Shown piece by piece: positions 1 through 9,139 of a stretch of 64,000 bases of DNA. Both the position numbers and the translations under genes were made by a program. Within the stretch, counting starts at the first letter, position 1; every line of letters begins with the position of its first letter. Source of the DNA: Nostoc sp. 'Peltigera membranacea cyanobiont' N6 (lineage in GTDB: Bacteria > Cyanobacteriota > Cyanobacteriia > Cyanobacteriales > Nostocaceae); contig NZ_CP026681.1 in the NCBI RefSeq assembly GCF_002949735.1, positions 3,982,501 to 4,046,500 of the forward strand, read 5' to 3'. The notes beneath the pieces are model-generated. The model worked only from the letters and a program-made list of their open reading frames with translations. It did not search any database and was not told where the DNA came from.

Positions 1-574
1 GCAAGTCGTCAAGCTTAAGCACTCTATCTAGTTCAGCCAAAGTATGGACTTCTACCAGTGCATTCATGCCCAAATCGTGAATTACTCGCAGAAAGTTTTG
101 CAATTCTTGGTCTGATAAAATAGCGGCAATCAACAAAACTGCATCTGCGCCTGCTGTCCGTGCTAGATAGATTTGATAAGGGTCAATGATGAATTCTTTG
201 CACAGTAGGGGTAATGCAACGTGCGATCGCACACGCCGCAGATTATCAAAACTGCCCTGAAAAAACTTACAATCGGTGAGGACTGATAGACAAGCTGCAC
301 CACCTCGTTCATAAGCTAGAGCGATCGCTACTGGGTCAAAATCTGCCCTAATAATCCCACGGCTAGGTGATGCCTTTTTTACCTCGGCAATTAAGCTAGG
401 TTGATTAGGATTTTGTTGTAAAGCAGCCAAGAAATTTCGGACAGGTGGAGCAGTAATTAACTGTTGTTGCAAAGAAGCTAAAGGAAGTTCATGTTGCATC
501 TGTGCAACTTCCTGCCTTTTATGCAACACAATCTCTTCAAGAATATGGCGAGAAGCGGTAACTTGGTTAGTCAT
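1..574 (-). CDS. trpC: Indole-3-glycerol phosphate synthase, cut by window edge
   Basis: This gene encodes indole-3-glycerol phosphate synthase, which closes the indole ring from CdRP in tryptophan synthesis. I translated it by hand from ATG at 574 to the edge, about 191 codons without a stop. It shows the family's phosphate/substrate motif EVKKASPSRG, then FDPVAIALAYERGGAACLSVLTD and LCKEFIIDPYQIY stretches typical of the TIM barrel. The C-terminal part lies outside the window. It follows trpEG on the same strand with an 83-bp gap filled by AATGAC-type repeats. In N. punctiforme the scytonemin cluster carries such an extra trpC, so this is probably the dedicated copy that feeds scytonemin rather than the housekeeping one; that is inference from context. 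Confidence 0.9.
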   Translation of the reverse strand, partial: MTNQVTASRHILEEIVLHKRQEVAQMQHELPLASLQQQLITAPPVRNFLAALQQNPNQPSLIAEVKKASPSRGIIRADFDPVAIALAYERGGAACLSVLTDCKFFQGSFDNLRRVRSHVALPLLCKEFIIDPYQIYLARTAGADAVLLIAAILSDQELQNFLRVIHDLGMNALVEVHTLAELDRVLKLDDL

Positions 575-657
575 AAAATGCTTGGGGGAATGGGGAGCAG
601 GGGAAGTAGGGGAAGTAGGGAAAAAATAACTAATGCCCAATGACAAATAACAAATGA
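575..657. repeat. Short degenerate tandem repeats (AATGAC/AACAAATGAC type)
   Basis: The gap between trpEG and trpC is made of repeats of GGGGAAGTAG and of AATGACAAATAAC-like heptamers. The same heptamer family recurs at 2872-2893, 11817-11885, 54836-54860 and 59099-59132. Such short repeats are common in heterocystous cyanobacteria. They often run right up to start codons and can mislead start calling. Confidence 0.7.
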
Positions 658-2859
658 CTAATGACCAATAACCAATGACTCTTTCGTTGTATATGCACGC
701 ACCACATTTTTAATGATTTCCAGACCAACTTCTCCCGCTAAAGTCATGATTGATTCTGGATGAAACTGAACGGCGGCGATGGGAAGTGTCTGATGTTCAA
801 TGCCCATAATTACGTCGTCATCAGAAATTGCTGTCACCTTCAGTTCTTTCGGCAAATACTCCGGGAGAGCAAACAATGAGTGATATCTACCCACGGTAAA
901 GGATTCTGGTAAATTGTTGAAGGTAACAGAATCGGAATCGGTAACGAAAATCCGTGAAGATTTCCCATGTTGAGGATAGTTGAGAACTCCTAATTGTCCA
1001 TCAAAAGCTTCAACTATGCCTTGCAGCCCCAGACAAACTCCGAAAATTGGAATTTTGCGATGAAGGATAGCACCGACAGTCTGGGGAACCCGAAAATCAC
1101 TTGGTCTACCAGGGCCGGGAGATAAAACAACTAAATCAGGGCGTTCTGTATCGAATAGCGATTCTGAGAAACCATGACGTAATGTGGTGACGCTTGCACC
1201 AGTTTGGCGAATGTAATTAGCTAATGTATGAACAAATGAGTCTTCATAATCTATTAGTAAGATGCGTTTGCCAGTTGCCGCACAAGGAAAAATTTTAGCT
1301 GATTTTATGGAACTGGATTCGTCAATTTTTTGACTGCTTTGCTTAACACGGCGAATCGTTTCAAATAAAGCAGCCGCTTTGGTGATTGTTTCTTGTTCTT
1401 CCGCTTGAGGTATGGAGTCATAAAGAACAGTAGCCCCAACTCGCACTTCAGCGATGCAATCTTTTAATCGGATTGTCCGCAGAATTAAGCCAGTATTTAA
1501 ATTGCCATTGAAATTTAAATAACCGACTGCGCCACCATACCAACGCCGGGCGCTACGTTCGTGCTGTTCAATAAAATCTATTGCGGCTTTTTTGGGTGCG
1601 CCGGTGACTGTAACCGCCCAAGTGTGGGAAAGAAAGGCATCTAAAGCATCAAATTGCGATCGCAGTGTCCCTTCAACATGATCAACTGTATGAATCAAAT
1701 GGCTGTATAATTCAATTTGGCGACGACCAATCACTTGAACTGAGCCAGGTTCGCAGATTCGGGATTTGTCATTGCGATCGACATCAGTACACATAGTCAA
1801 CTCAGCTTCATCTTTGTGAGAGTTGAGTAAATGACGAATTTGCACCGCATCATCGAGAGCATCTAGTCCCCGGCTAATAGTGCCACTAATAGGACAAGTT
1901 TCTACCCGCTTCCCTTCAACTCGCACAAACATTTCTGGGGATGCGCCAATCAGATATTCTCCACCTAAATTAAAAATAAACCCATAAGGACTAGGATTTA
2001 TATCCTTTAAAGTTTCAAATAGTTTACTCGGTTCATCTTCATAGCCTTCAAAAAAGTTTTGGCTAGGAACAACTTCAAATAAATCGCCTCGGCGGAAATA
2101 ATCGAGTGCAGACTCAACTTTTTTTGCATACTCGCCTACTTTATGATCGGCAGTTTGATTTGGGAGAAGATGTTTCCCGCGATAATCAATAGACTCACCT
2201 GTTCGAGGCAGATTCTTTGTACTGCCGGATGCTGTTTCAAAATCATATTGTAAACGAAAGGCGCTTTGTTGATAATAGTCAACAACTATCAATTCATCTG
2301 GGAGATAAAGCACCAAATCGCGCTGATCTGTAGGACGTTCCAGACGTTGGGTAATTGGTTCAAACTGAAAAACTAAGTCATAACCAAAAGCCCCATACAA
2401 TCCTAAATGCTCATCTTCTTGGCTAGAGAAAGTATGTATAATTTCGCGGACAACTGTAAATGCTGAAGGTTGTTTACTCCGTTCTTCTTCAGTAAATAAT
2501 CTCTTACTAGCTTTAACAAAGCCGACAATATTATTATTGTCTAAAGTAACTTTCTCAAGTTGGCTTGAGTTGGATAAACACTCTAATAGTAATGGTAAAA
2601 GTACCTGGCCGCGTTCATTCAACGCTATCAAATTGAAAGCATTTTCTTGTGTACTTAATTCCAATGGTGGATTGACAAATCCGATTGCCCATCTTTTATA
2701 TCTGCCTGGATATTCGTAGCTACTTCTTAGCAAGCCGCCACGCTGAGAATTTAAGTGAAACAGAATATCTTCGAGAGCGGTGTCCATCTTCACTTCGGTG
2801 ATGGAGCGAGAAACAATTACGCCACCAAGGGTTTTATAGGAACGGGAATTAAAAGTCAT
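658..2859 (-). CDS. trpE: Anthranilate synthase, fused TrpE-TrpG
   Basis: This is a fused anthranilate synthase of about 733 residues that converts chorismate and glutamine to anthranilate, the first committed step to tryptophan. The N-terminal two thirds is the chorismate-binding domain, with the typical CPISGTISRG, DVDRNDKSR and TVTGAPKKAA motifs. The last ~190 residues are a glutamine amidotransferase with the nucleophile Cys in FGVCLGLQG and the His/Glu pair in FHPES. Standalone TrpE and TrpG are the usual arrangement; this fused form is like that of rhizobia and of the N. punctiforme scytonemin cluster. The reading frame extends upstream to an ATG at 2883, but that start lies inside an AATGACAAATGAC repeat, so I prefer the ATG at 2859. 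It probably provides tryptophan for ScyA/ScyB. Confidence 0.93.
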   Translation of the reverse strand: MTFNSRSYKTLGGVIVSRSITEVKMDTALEDILFHLNSQRGGLLRSSYEYPGRYKRWAIGFVNPPLELSTQENAFNLIALNERGQVLLPLLLECLSNSSQLEKVTLDNNNIVGFVKASKRLFTEEERSKQPSAFTVVREIIHTFSSQEDEHLGLYGAFGYDLVFQFEPITQRLERPTDQRDLVLYLPDELIVVDYYQQSAFRLQYDFETASGSTKNLPRTGESIDYRGKHLLPNQTADHKVGEYAKKVESALDYFRRGDLFEVVPSQNFFEGYEDEPSKLFETLKDINPSPYGFIFNLGGEYLIGASPEMFVRVEGKRVETCPISGTISRGLDALDDAVQIRHLLNSHKDEAELTMCTDVDRNDKSRICEPGSVQVIGRRQIELYSHLIHTVDHVEGTLRSQFDALDAFLSHTWAVTVTGAPKKAAIDFIEQHERSARRWYGGAVGYLNFNGNLNTGLILRTIRLKDCIAEVRVGATVLYDSIPQAEEQETITKAAALFETIRRVKQSSQKIDESSSIKSAKIFPCAATGKRILLIDYEDSFVHTLANYIRQTGASVTTLRHGFSESLFDTERPDLVVLSPGPGRPSDFRVPQTVGAILHRKIPIFGVCLGLQGIVEAFDGQLGVLNYPQHGKSSRIFVTDSDSVTFNNLPESFTVGRYHSLFALPEYLPKELKVTAISDDDVIMGIEHQTLPIAAVQFHPESIMTLAGEVGLEIIKNVVRAYTTKESLVIGH

Positions 2860-3323
2860 GGGTAATTTCTCACTAATTGTCATTTGTCATTTGTAGATAT
2901 GACGATGCTATCTGAGTTGTGAAGATTAAATGACCGCCTTATCTACTAGAGGCTTTGCTAACGCAAAGTATATCGTAGAGAAAAAAGAATATTTATGAAT
3001 GCTATAAACAACTAATCTAAATAGCTTGACATCAATCCAAAATAACCTATTTTAACCTGCGAATTAATTGTAAAAAATGTAATCAAAACCTTTTTATTTC
3101 TTATTTAAGATTACTAGATATCAAGCAGATAATACATTGAATAATTTTTCGATCGAGTGTCAATTTATTCGCTTTTTATACTGCTTATCTAGCACTTCTC
3201 CGAATAACTATATTTGAAATTCTCCGCCTCCCTCAAAAGTAGTATATCGTCTCAAAACTTATTATTTAACCTCTGCATTACTCTGCGCTTCCCTCCGCGT
3301 CCCTTTGCGTTTAAAATCCTCTC
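2860..3323. other. Intergenic gap upstream of trpEG
   Basis: This gap of about 460 bases lies between the aroB-like gene and trpEG. It is AT-rich. It contains an AATGACAAATGAC-type repeat next to trpEG and a TCTGCGCTTCCCTCCGCG-type dispersed repeat near 3278-3310. I looked for a Trp-rich leader peptide or attenuator on the minus strand and saw none. Confidence 0.5.
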
Positions 3324-4508
3324 CTAAAACCCCTGCAACAGCGAAATCGCTTCCCTATACAACAACCAATTCACCTCATGAACCTCAATTCCTTTCCCAA
3401 TCCCTTGTAACAACATTAAAGTCAACTCTCCCCCCAAATGTTCCCGGAACTCAGTTAAACCCCGAAACAAACAATCAGGATCTTCTAGTTCTGATAACTT
3501 CTCAGCCATTTCTGGCACATATAACGTGAAACCCAACGCCGATAAAGTATTTAATATTCGTTGCCACTCTGAGCAATCAAGCAATCCTATTAAATAAGAA
3601 TAAGTGCTATCCAAAGCAATACCGATCGCAACAGCTTCGCCATGACGCAGGCGATAATTTGTCAAATGCTCCAGTTTATGAGCCGCCCAATGTCCAAAAT
3701 CTAGGGGACGAGACGAACCCATCTCAAAAGGATCGCCGCTATTGGCAATATGTTCAAGGTGCAACTGGGCGCAACGATAAATAACTTGTTGCATAGCATC
3801 CATATCTCGCCGCCCAAGGGCTTTGCTGTGAGAATGGATATAATCGAAAAATTTAGCATCCTTAATCAGCGCCACTTTCACGGCTTCTGCAATCCCAGAA
3901 CGCCAATCGCGATCGTCTAGGCTTGTCAAGAATGCTGAGTCATTTATAACTGCATAAGGTGGCGCAAATGTGCCGAGAAAGTTCTTTTTACCAAAGGCAT
4001 TAATGCCGTTTTTTACCCCAACCCCAGAATCATTTTGCGCTAACACCGTTGTCGGAACGCGAATCAGGCGAATTCCCCGGTGAGCAGTTGCAGCAGCGTA
4101 TCCTACCAAATCCAATACCGCCCCGCCGCCGATCGCTAACACATAAGAATGGCGACATAATCCGGCTGTTTCAATGAGTTGCTGGATTTGCTCTACTAAA
4201 GTGCGATCGTTTTTAGCAGCTTCTCCTCCCGAAATTATCATGGGTTCAGCTGCGATCGCTAGTACCTCTCCATAAAACTTGGTATACGCAACTAATTGCT
4301 TCACCAATTCCGGTTGATACTTTAATATTCCTGCGTCTACCACCGCAACTAATTTCTTCGGCTTTGTCTCGTCATCTGCTGTCACCACTTGCGCTAGCGT
4401 CGGGTTTTTCAACTCAAATAAATTTTGGGTGAAGTAAACCTCGTAGTTAAAAGTAACCGAAACACGTTGATGAATTAATTTACTTTTTTGCTTGATGTCA
4501 ACAATCAT
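3324..4508 (-). CDS. aroB: AroB-like sugar-phosphate cyclase (3-dehydroquinate synthase family)
   Basis: This 394-residue protein belongs to the 3-dehydroquinate synthase/sugar-phosphate cyclase superfamily. It has the NAD-binding GGEAAKN and AIGGGAVLDLVG motifs, the VPTTVLAQNDSGVGVKNG segment and a metal-binding LDFGHWAAHKLEHLTNYRLRHGEAV block. Canonical enzymes usually read LGHTFGHAIE at that last place. The His ligands are kept but the surroundings differ, so it may be a divergent paralogue rather than the housekeeping DHQ synthase. The equivalent gene in the N. punctiforme scytonemin cluster is annotated aroB. Its ATG overlaps the TGA of the preceding dsbA-like frame (ATGA), so translation is coupled. 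The likely role is boosting shikimate flux to Tyr and Trp. Confidence 0.82.
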   Translation of the reverse strand: MIVDIKQKSKLIHQRVSVTFNYEVYFTQNLFELKNPTLAQVVTADDETKPKKLVAVVDAGILKYQPELVKQLVAYTKFYGEVLAIAAEPMIISGGEAAKNDRTLVEQIQQLIETAGLCRHSYVLAIGGGAVLDLVGYAAATAHRGIRLIRVPTTVLAQNDSGVGVKNGINAFGKKNFLGTFAPPYAVINDSAFLTSLDDRDWRSGIAEAVKVALIKDAKFFDYIHSHSKALGRRDMDAMQQVIYRCAQLHLEHIANSGDPFEMGSSRPLDFGHWAAHKLEHLTNYRLRHGEAVAIGIALDSTYSYLIGLLDCSEWQRILNTLSALGFTLYVPEMAEKLSELEDPDCLFRGLTEFREHLGGELTLMLLQGIGKGIEVHEVNWLLYREAISLLQGF

Positions 4509-5149
4509 ATTTTTACAGGTATATCTAAAAGTACAGCACGATTCAAAGCTTCAAGGAATGCCTCTACCGAGTGAGAACCATTTACCTTAATTTGATTATT
4601 CATGATGAAAAACGGCACGCTATTGATGCCATTTAATCGAGCAAACGCTGATTCAGCAACAACTGTATCAACCACAGTGCGATCGTTTAATTGCAATTTT
4701 AATTCGGTAGCATCCATCTGGTATGCTGTACCGATGGCAAGAATAACGTTAATATCTCCAAGATTCAAACCCTCTTAAAAGTAAGCTCTATAAATAGCTT
4801 CTACAACATCATTTTTTATCTTTGCGGGTGCTAGTGCAATCAGTTGGTGAGAAAGCTGAGTATTAACAGCCAAACGGATTTTTTCAAAATCTAGCTTAAC
4901 TCCAGCCGCCTCACCTGCGCGTTGCGTATAATCAAACATCTGTTGCATTTCTGGAGCTTTAATCCCTTTTCTATCTTGCATAAACTTACGAAATTCGTAC
5001 CCCTCATCAGGAACAGTATTATCCAGAAGAAAAGGATGCCATCGAATATTTACCTCTTGTTCTTGCCATTGTGCCAGTGCATCAAACAGATGCTTTTTCC
5101 CGATTCTGCACCAAGGACAAACAGTATCATGAAAAATGTCTATCAGCAT
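4505..5149 (-). pseudogene. dsbA: DsbA/FrnE-type thiol oxidoreductase interrupted by an in-frame TAA
   Basis: Two consecutive frames (4775-5149 and 4505-4774) lie in the same phase and together make one DsbA/FrnE-like protein of about 214 codons. They are separated only by a TAA at 4775-4777. The N-part has the thioredoxin-type active site CPWC at residues 11-14 and ends at YRAYF. The C-part continues with EGLNLGDINV and ends with the cis-Pro segment NSVPFFI. The family normally reads through this point (RAYF-x-EG). The stop is one base from TCA (Ser). No signal peptide is visible, so the protein would be cytoplasmic. An equivalent dsbA gene sits here in the N. punctiforme cluster. It is either a nonsense pseudogene, a sequencing error, or two separately translated pieces; the first or second is most likely. 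Confidence 0.8.
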
Positions 5150-5265
5150 AGTTGTCGTAATTCATCCATTTCTTGATGAGACTGCCCTAAATTTTATTTC
5201 CTCTCTCTTTCTTCCTTAGCGTCCTTAGCGTCCTTTGCGCCCTTTGCGGTTCGTTCCTCATAAAA
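5150..5265. repeat. Dispersed pyrimidine-rich repeat between tyrA and dsbA
   Basis: The stretch 5200-5255 reads as CTTTCTTCCTTAGCG followed by reiterated GTCCTTAGCG/CCTTTGCG units. The same degenerate family (ctctgcg-cctctgcgg) appears near 3278-3310, 52949-52990, 61858-61888 and 63806-63856. It is an intergenic repeat with no coding potential seen. Confidence 0.55.
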
Positions 5266-6345
5266 TCAAATGCCAATATTCTGTGGTTTAAAATCTCTTT
5301 GGATAGCCGTTGCATTTAAAGGCTGGAGAAAACTATTAATTTTCTCTTCAAAAAAACCTTGAGTATTTTCAAACTCTTTAATTAATGCCTCTCTATCCTT
5401 CCTAGCCACCAGTCTAGCCAAACGACTGTAAGTATTAGCCAAAAAGCTAATAGCATTACATCTTTCTTCAGTAGCTAGCATAATATCAACACATAAATTA
5501 GGATTTTGAGAAAACAAACGTTTCACAATATCAATTTCTTGACGATAATTAGGAGTTGACATTGTTAAACTCTGCTCTATCTCAACTCTTGTTTGTGCTA
5601 AGAAAACCCCAAGACTAAATCTACAGAAATGCTGCGTTGCTTGAATAATCACCATCATTCTATCGTGTTCTTCAGGCGTGCAAACAATTAACTCACCACC
5701 TTTACTTTCTAGAAAATCTAATAACCATTGAAATGAATCATCATTTCGTCCTGGACATACCACCACTTTTTGTCCTAAAAACGATTTGATATTTGGCCCA
5801 AACATGGGATGTAAACCCATAACAGGGCCGCAATGGTGTTCGAGCATTGCTTGAGTAGGCTGTGTCTTAATACTTGTGATGTCACACAAAGCTGTCGTTG
5901 GGGCGAGATATTTTGCTGCCCGCTTAATAACATCAACCGTATATTCAATAGGAACGCTTACTAATACTAATTCTGCCTGATTTAACAGTTTATCTGCATA
6001 TTCCCAATCATCATGTTCGAGAACGCTAACATTATGACCTACTAGAGAAAGCTGCTCTTTAAATAATCTTCCCATCCTGCCGCGTCCACCGATGATGGTA
6101 ACTTGTCGGGGAATGACATGATTTGTGGCAGATTTAGGGGTAAGACTGGCATGACAACTCTTTACTACACCCACCCAAACAGACTCAGGAATACCAGCTT
6201 GCGCGAGTAGGGGAGCGACATCAGCCAGTTGTTCATCTAAAGAAGGCTGTTCTGATGCTAATAATGATATGCGATCGCTAAGTAAGGCGATCAAGCTCTG
6301 GTCAGTTTTTTTAAGCCGATCTGAATAAGAGGATTTCAAAGGCAT
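5266..6345 (-). CDS. tyrA: Bifunctional chorismate mutase / prephenate dehydrogenase
   Basis: This protein of about 359 residues resembles the enteric T-protein, which turns chorismate into prephenate and then 4-hydroxyphenylpyruvate. Residues ~10-90 are an AroQ-type helical chorismate mutase (LKKTDQSLIALLSDRISLLA). The rest is an NAD-dependent dehydrogenase with VTIIGGRGRMGRLF as dinucleotide motif, SVPIEYT, and the catalytic His in GLHPMFGP. Cyanobacteria usually make tyrosine with a monofunctional arogenate dehydrogenase, so this form is typical of the scytonemin cluster. Its product 4-hydroxyphenylpyruvate is the direct co-substrate of ScyA. The frame extends to a TTG at 6363, but the ATG at 6345 has GGAAG just upstream and is preferred. 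It starts 14 bases after the glycosyltransferase stop. Confidence 0.92.
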   Translation of the reverse strand: MPLKSSYSDRLKKTDQSLIALLSDRISLLASEQPSLDEQLADVAPLLAQAGIPESVWVGVVKSCHASLTPKSATNHVIPRQVTIIGGRGRMGRLFKEQLSLVGHNVSVLEHDDWEYADKLLNQAELVLVSVPIEYTVDVIKRAAKYLAPTTALCDITSIKTQPTQAMLEHHCGPVMGLHPMFGPNIKSFLGQKVVVCPGRNDDSFQWLLDFLESKGGELIVCTPEEHDRMMVIIQATQHFCRFSLGVFLAQTRVEIEQSLTMSTPNYRQEIDIVKRLFSQNPNLCVDIMLATEERCNAISFLANTYSRLARLVARKDREALIKEFENTQGFFEEKINSFLQPLNATAIQRDFKPQNIGI

Positions 6346-6359
6346 TTTTCTTCCAATTT

Positions 6360-7649
6360 TCAAATATCAACAAGTGATTCCTTAGAACTCATTTCTGGTA
6401 AGATATCCAAGTTTGTTGCTCTTTTAGCGATCGCATCAGCAAATAACTCTTCATATCTGTCTAGCGCTTGCTCAAAGGAATAGTTTTCTACCGCAAACTT
6501 TCTTCCCTTACGCCCTAATTGCGCTGCTAATTCCGGCTGATGATATAAATCCAGCACTGCCGCAGCCAAAGCATTTGCTGACTCAGGCTCAACAATAACG
6601 CCGCCACCACTTTGTCTGATAGCTTTGGCAGCAGTCCCGGCGGCGGGAACTGAACCCACAATCGGGCGACCACTAGCTAACAACAGTGGTATTTTAGAAG
6701 GCATATTGAAGGAAATCACATTCCGCTTTTGCACAATCAGCCCCACATCTGCGGCTGCTAACATTTGCGGTAGTTTTTCTCGCACTTCCAATGGTAAAAG
6801 TAAAACGTTATCGGCATCACAAGCAAGACAATGTTTTTGCAACCTTTCGAGAGCTTGAGATTCACCAGCTACGACAAAGACAATTTCTTTTAGATGACGC
6901 AAACGGGCTGCTGCTTCTATTACTGTTTCCAAACCTTGTGTGAGAGCAATATTACCTGAATAAAGTACTACAAATTTACCATCGAGTTGATGGGTAGCTC
7001 TCCAAGAGTTATTTTCCTTCGGTAAAGGGCGGATAAAATTTAGATTTACCCAATTGGGAATACAGGCAATTTTATTAGCAGGTACACCTTTATTTTTTAA
7101 ATTATCTACAAAACCATCGGCTATTACGCTAATAGTATGTGCAGTTCGGTAAGCAAATTTTTCTAAAGCTTCCAAAGCTTTAATCATCAACTTATTCTTA
7201 ATTAGCCCAACACGCACACCAGCTTCCGGGAGGATATCTTGTACATTTAGCACTACTGGACAGTTGTATAGCCAACCTATCAAAGTTGCAGGTAAACAAA
7301 CTAATAACGGCGGTACTGTTAAAAGAATTACATCAGGTCGCTCACCCTTGAGTGCTTGCGGCAAACTTGTAAACACAAAGCTCAACTCTAGTAGTAGCCG
7401 ATCTATGAGGTTAGGTTTAGATTTAATCCGCAGGTAACTACGCTGAATTTTGACACCATTTTTCTGTTCAGTAACATATAGCTTACCTTGATAACCGTCA
7501 TAAATTTGACGCTGAGGATAGTTAGGCATACCTGTGATTACCCGCACTTGATGCCCCCGCTTCACCAGCCCTTCTGCTAGTTCAGTCATCAAAGGTGCAA
7601 TACCAATTGGTTCTGGATGATAGTTGTATGAATAAATCAGAATTTGCAT
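6360..7649 (-). CDS. Family-4 glycosyltransferase (WcaI-like)
   Basis: This is a 429-residue GT-B glycosyltransferase. The N-terminal acceptor domain opens with ILIYSYNYHPEPIGIAP and GLVKRGHQVRVITGMPNYPQ, as in colanic-acid WcaI-type enzymes. The C-terminal domain has VLYSGNIALTQGLETVIEAA and the sugar-nucleotide-binding region around NVISFNMPSKIPLLLASGRPIVGSV. It lies between scyF and tyrA on the same strand, as its counterpart does in N. punctiforme. A glycosylated scytonemin derivative or a sheath polysaccharide role is possible, but the acceptor cannot be read from the sequence. Confidence 0.85.
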   Translation of the reverse strand: MQILIYSYNYHPEPIGIAPLMTELAEGLVKRGHQVRVITGMPNYPQRQIYDGYQGKLYVTEQKNGVKIQRSYLRIKSKPNLIDRLLLELSFVFTSLPQALKGERPDVILLTVPPLLVCLPATLIGWLYNCPVVLNVQDILPEAGVRVGLIKNKLMIKALEALEKFAYRTAHTISVIADGFVDNLKNKGVPANKIACIPNWVNLNFIRPLPKENNSWRATHQLDGKFVVLYSGNIALTQGLETVIEAAARLRHLKEIVFVVAGESQALERLQKHCLACDADNVLLLPLEVREKLPQMLAAADVGLIVQKRNVISFNMPSKIPLLLASGRPIVGSVPAAGTAAKAIRQSGGGVIVEPESANALAAAVLDLYHQPELAAQLGRKGRKFAVENYSFEQALDRYEELFADAIAKRATNLDILPEMSSKESLVDI

Positions 7650-7710
7650 GAACTGTTAATTTCCTGGAAGCACCTTGATAATATTTGCTTTCTACTCATT
7701 GGCTAAAACT

Positions 7711-7794
7711 TTCGTAGGGTGTGTTACCGCGAAGCGTAACGCACCGAAATTATTGAGATGGTGCGTTAGCCAACGGCATAACGCACCCTACGAA
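7711..7794. repeat. Palindromic GTAGGGTGNGTTA repeat, copy 1
   Basis: The segment starts TTCGTAGGGTGTGTTA and ends with the near-perfect complement TAACGCACCCTACGAA. A second inner dyad is built from CGTAACGCACC and GGTGCGTTAG. Two further copies of the family lie at 41691-41769 and 48467-48542. It is non-coding and could fold as a long hairpin downstream of scyF. It is a dispersed cyanobacterial repeat, not a typical U-tailed terminator. Confidence 0.85.
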
Positions 7795-7813
7795 ACTACG
7801 AATTAGTAATTAT

Positions 7814-8983
7814 TTAGCACTGTTTTTGCAGTTCCTTTTCTAAACTGAAGACTGGCTTTTGTTGCCCACGTTTCCGCAATGTGACGGTAGCAGCCCCAAA
7901 TCCAAGCAATGCTAAACCCAATGCTGAACTAGGTTCAGGTACTTGAGTTCTGCCTTCTACGTTTAATACTTGGACGCGACCTTGGAAGAAATCGCCCACA
8001 TAAAGCTTGCCATTTTTGTAGCTTGTGCCACCCGTCCAGTTAAATGTGCCTGGTGTGAGGTCGAGGGGATCGCCAAAGGGTGGCTGACCTAGTTGAGGAG
8101 GTGCTGCTGCGGCAGCTTTACCATAAGCTGTCAGGAAATTACCGTTTTTATCAAATACTTGGACGCGGCTGTTGATAGAATCAGCCACATAAATATTCTC
8201 AAACTCGTCCACTTCTAGTCCGATTGGCTGATTAAACTCTCCATCGCCACTGCCTTGTTTGCCAAATGTGAACAGAGATTTACCTTCAGGATCGAGTACT
8301 TGGACGCGGTTGTTAAATTGGTCGCTAACATAAAAATTGCCACTAACCGGGGAAATTCTTAGACCTGCTGGCCCTTCAAACTGCCCTGGTTGAGTTCCAG
8401 ATGTGCCAATGCTACCAATTAGTTTGCCATCCTTAGTGTATTTATTGATTTTGTCGCCGCTAAAATCACCAATATACACATTGCCAGTTTTGTCAAATGT
8501 CACACCCGATGGGCCAAAGAAAGCTCTACCTGGTATTAAACCGCCAAACTCACCAAATGAGTTAATAAAGTTACCTTGGGGATTGTAGACATTAACGCGG
8601 TTGTTAAAAACATCTCCTACATACAAATTCCCAGTCTGCGGATCGATTTCTAGGGCTGATGGCTCGTCGAATTCTCCAGCCCCTTTGCCGCCCTTACCGA
8701 TCGCTCCAATATAATTACCTTGAGGATTAAATACTTCAACCTTGTTACCAATGTTTGGGTTAAAAGTGCCGTCTGGGTTAAGACCGCGACCGTTACTTAC
8801 AAGGATATTCCCGGAGTTATCTACCGTTATGCCTTGGGGAACAAAGAGTTGCCCAGGGCCAAAGCCGGGGCTACCAATGCTACTGTTGTAAGTTAATGTT
8901 ATAGCCTTGGCTTGGATAGATGTTGCTAAGACGGTGAATCCAGCACCGAGAATAGCAAGTGAGAAATTTTTGACTAATCCCAT
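7814..8983 (-). CDS. scyF: Scytonemin cluster protein ScyF, NHL-repeat propeller with PEP-CTERM
   Basis: The protein is about 389 residues from the chosen start. It begins with a signal peptide (MGLVKNFSLAILGAGFTVLA, ending near QAKA). Six or so NHL repeats follow, of the form QFxxPxGLxVDxxGNIYVxDxxNNRVQVFxxxG, predicting a beta-propeller. The tail is a PEP-CTERM sorting signal: VPEPSSALG, a hydrophobic helix, then RKRGQQKP. The open frame runs upstream to an ATG at 9094, but the extra 37 residues would bury the signal peptide, so ATG 8983 is preferred. ScyF is an exported protein of the scytonemin pathway. In N. punctiforme its counterpart is the last of the scyABCDEF genes. Its catalytic role is not settled. 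Confidence 0.9.
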   Translation of the reverse strand: MGLVKNFSLAILGAGFTVLATSIQAKAITLTYNSSIGSPGFGPGQLFVPQGITVDNSGNILVSNGRGLNPDGTFNPNIGNKVEVFNPQGNYIGAIGKGGKGAGEFDEPSALEIDPQTGNLYVGDVFNNRVNVYNPQGNFINSFGEFGGLIPGRAFFGPSGVTFDKTGNVYIGDFSGDKINKYTKDGKLIGSIGTSGTQPGQFEGPAGLRISPVSGNFYVSDQFNNRVQVLDPEGKSLFTFGKQGSGDGEFNQPIGLEVDEFENIYVADSINSRVQVFDKNGNFLTAYGKAAAAAPPQLGQPPFGDPLDLTPGTFNWTGGTSYKNGKLYVGDFFQGRVQVLNVEGRTQVPEPSSALGLALLGFGAATVTLRKRGQQKPVFSLEKELQKQC

Positions 8984-9139
8984 GAGTTTTAAGTCTTGGT
9001 TGTATGAGTTATACTCTTTCCTATACAAATTTTGTTCCCAGTTCCAGTTTGGGAACTCTAAGATTTGGGCTGCTGCCTCTTGTTTGAAATGCAACTTTCT
9101 CTGTGAGGCAGCAGCCTATTCTGTAAGCTTTATCAGGAA

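Noticed and set aside
8984..9094. 37-residue extension of ScyF
   Set aside because: It would put a signal peptide in the interior. The ATG at 8983 gives a normal signal peptide.
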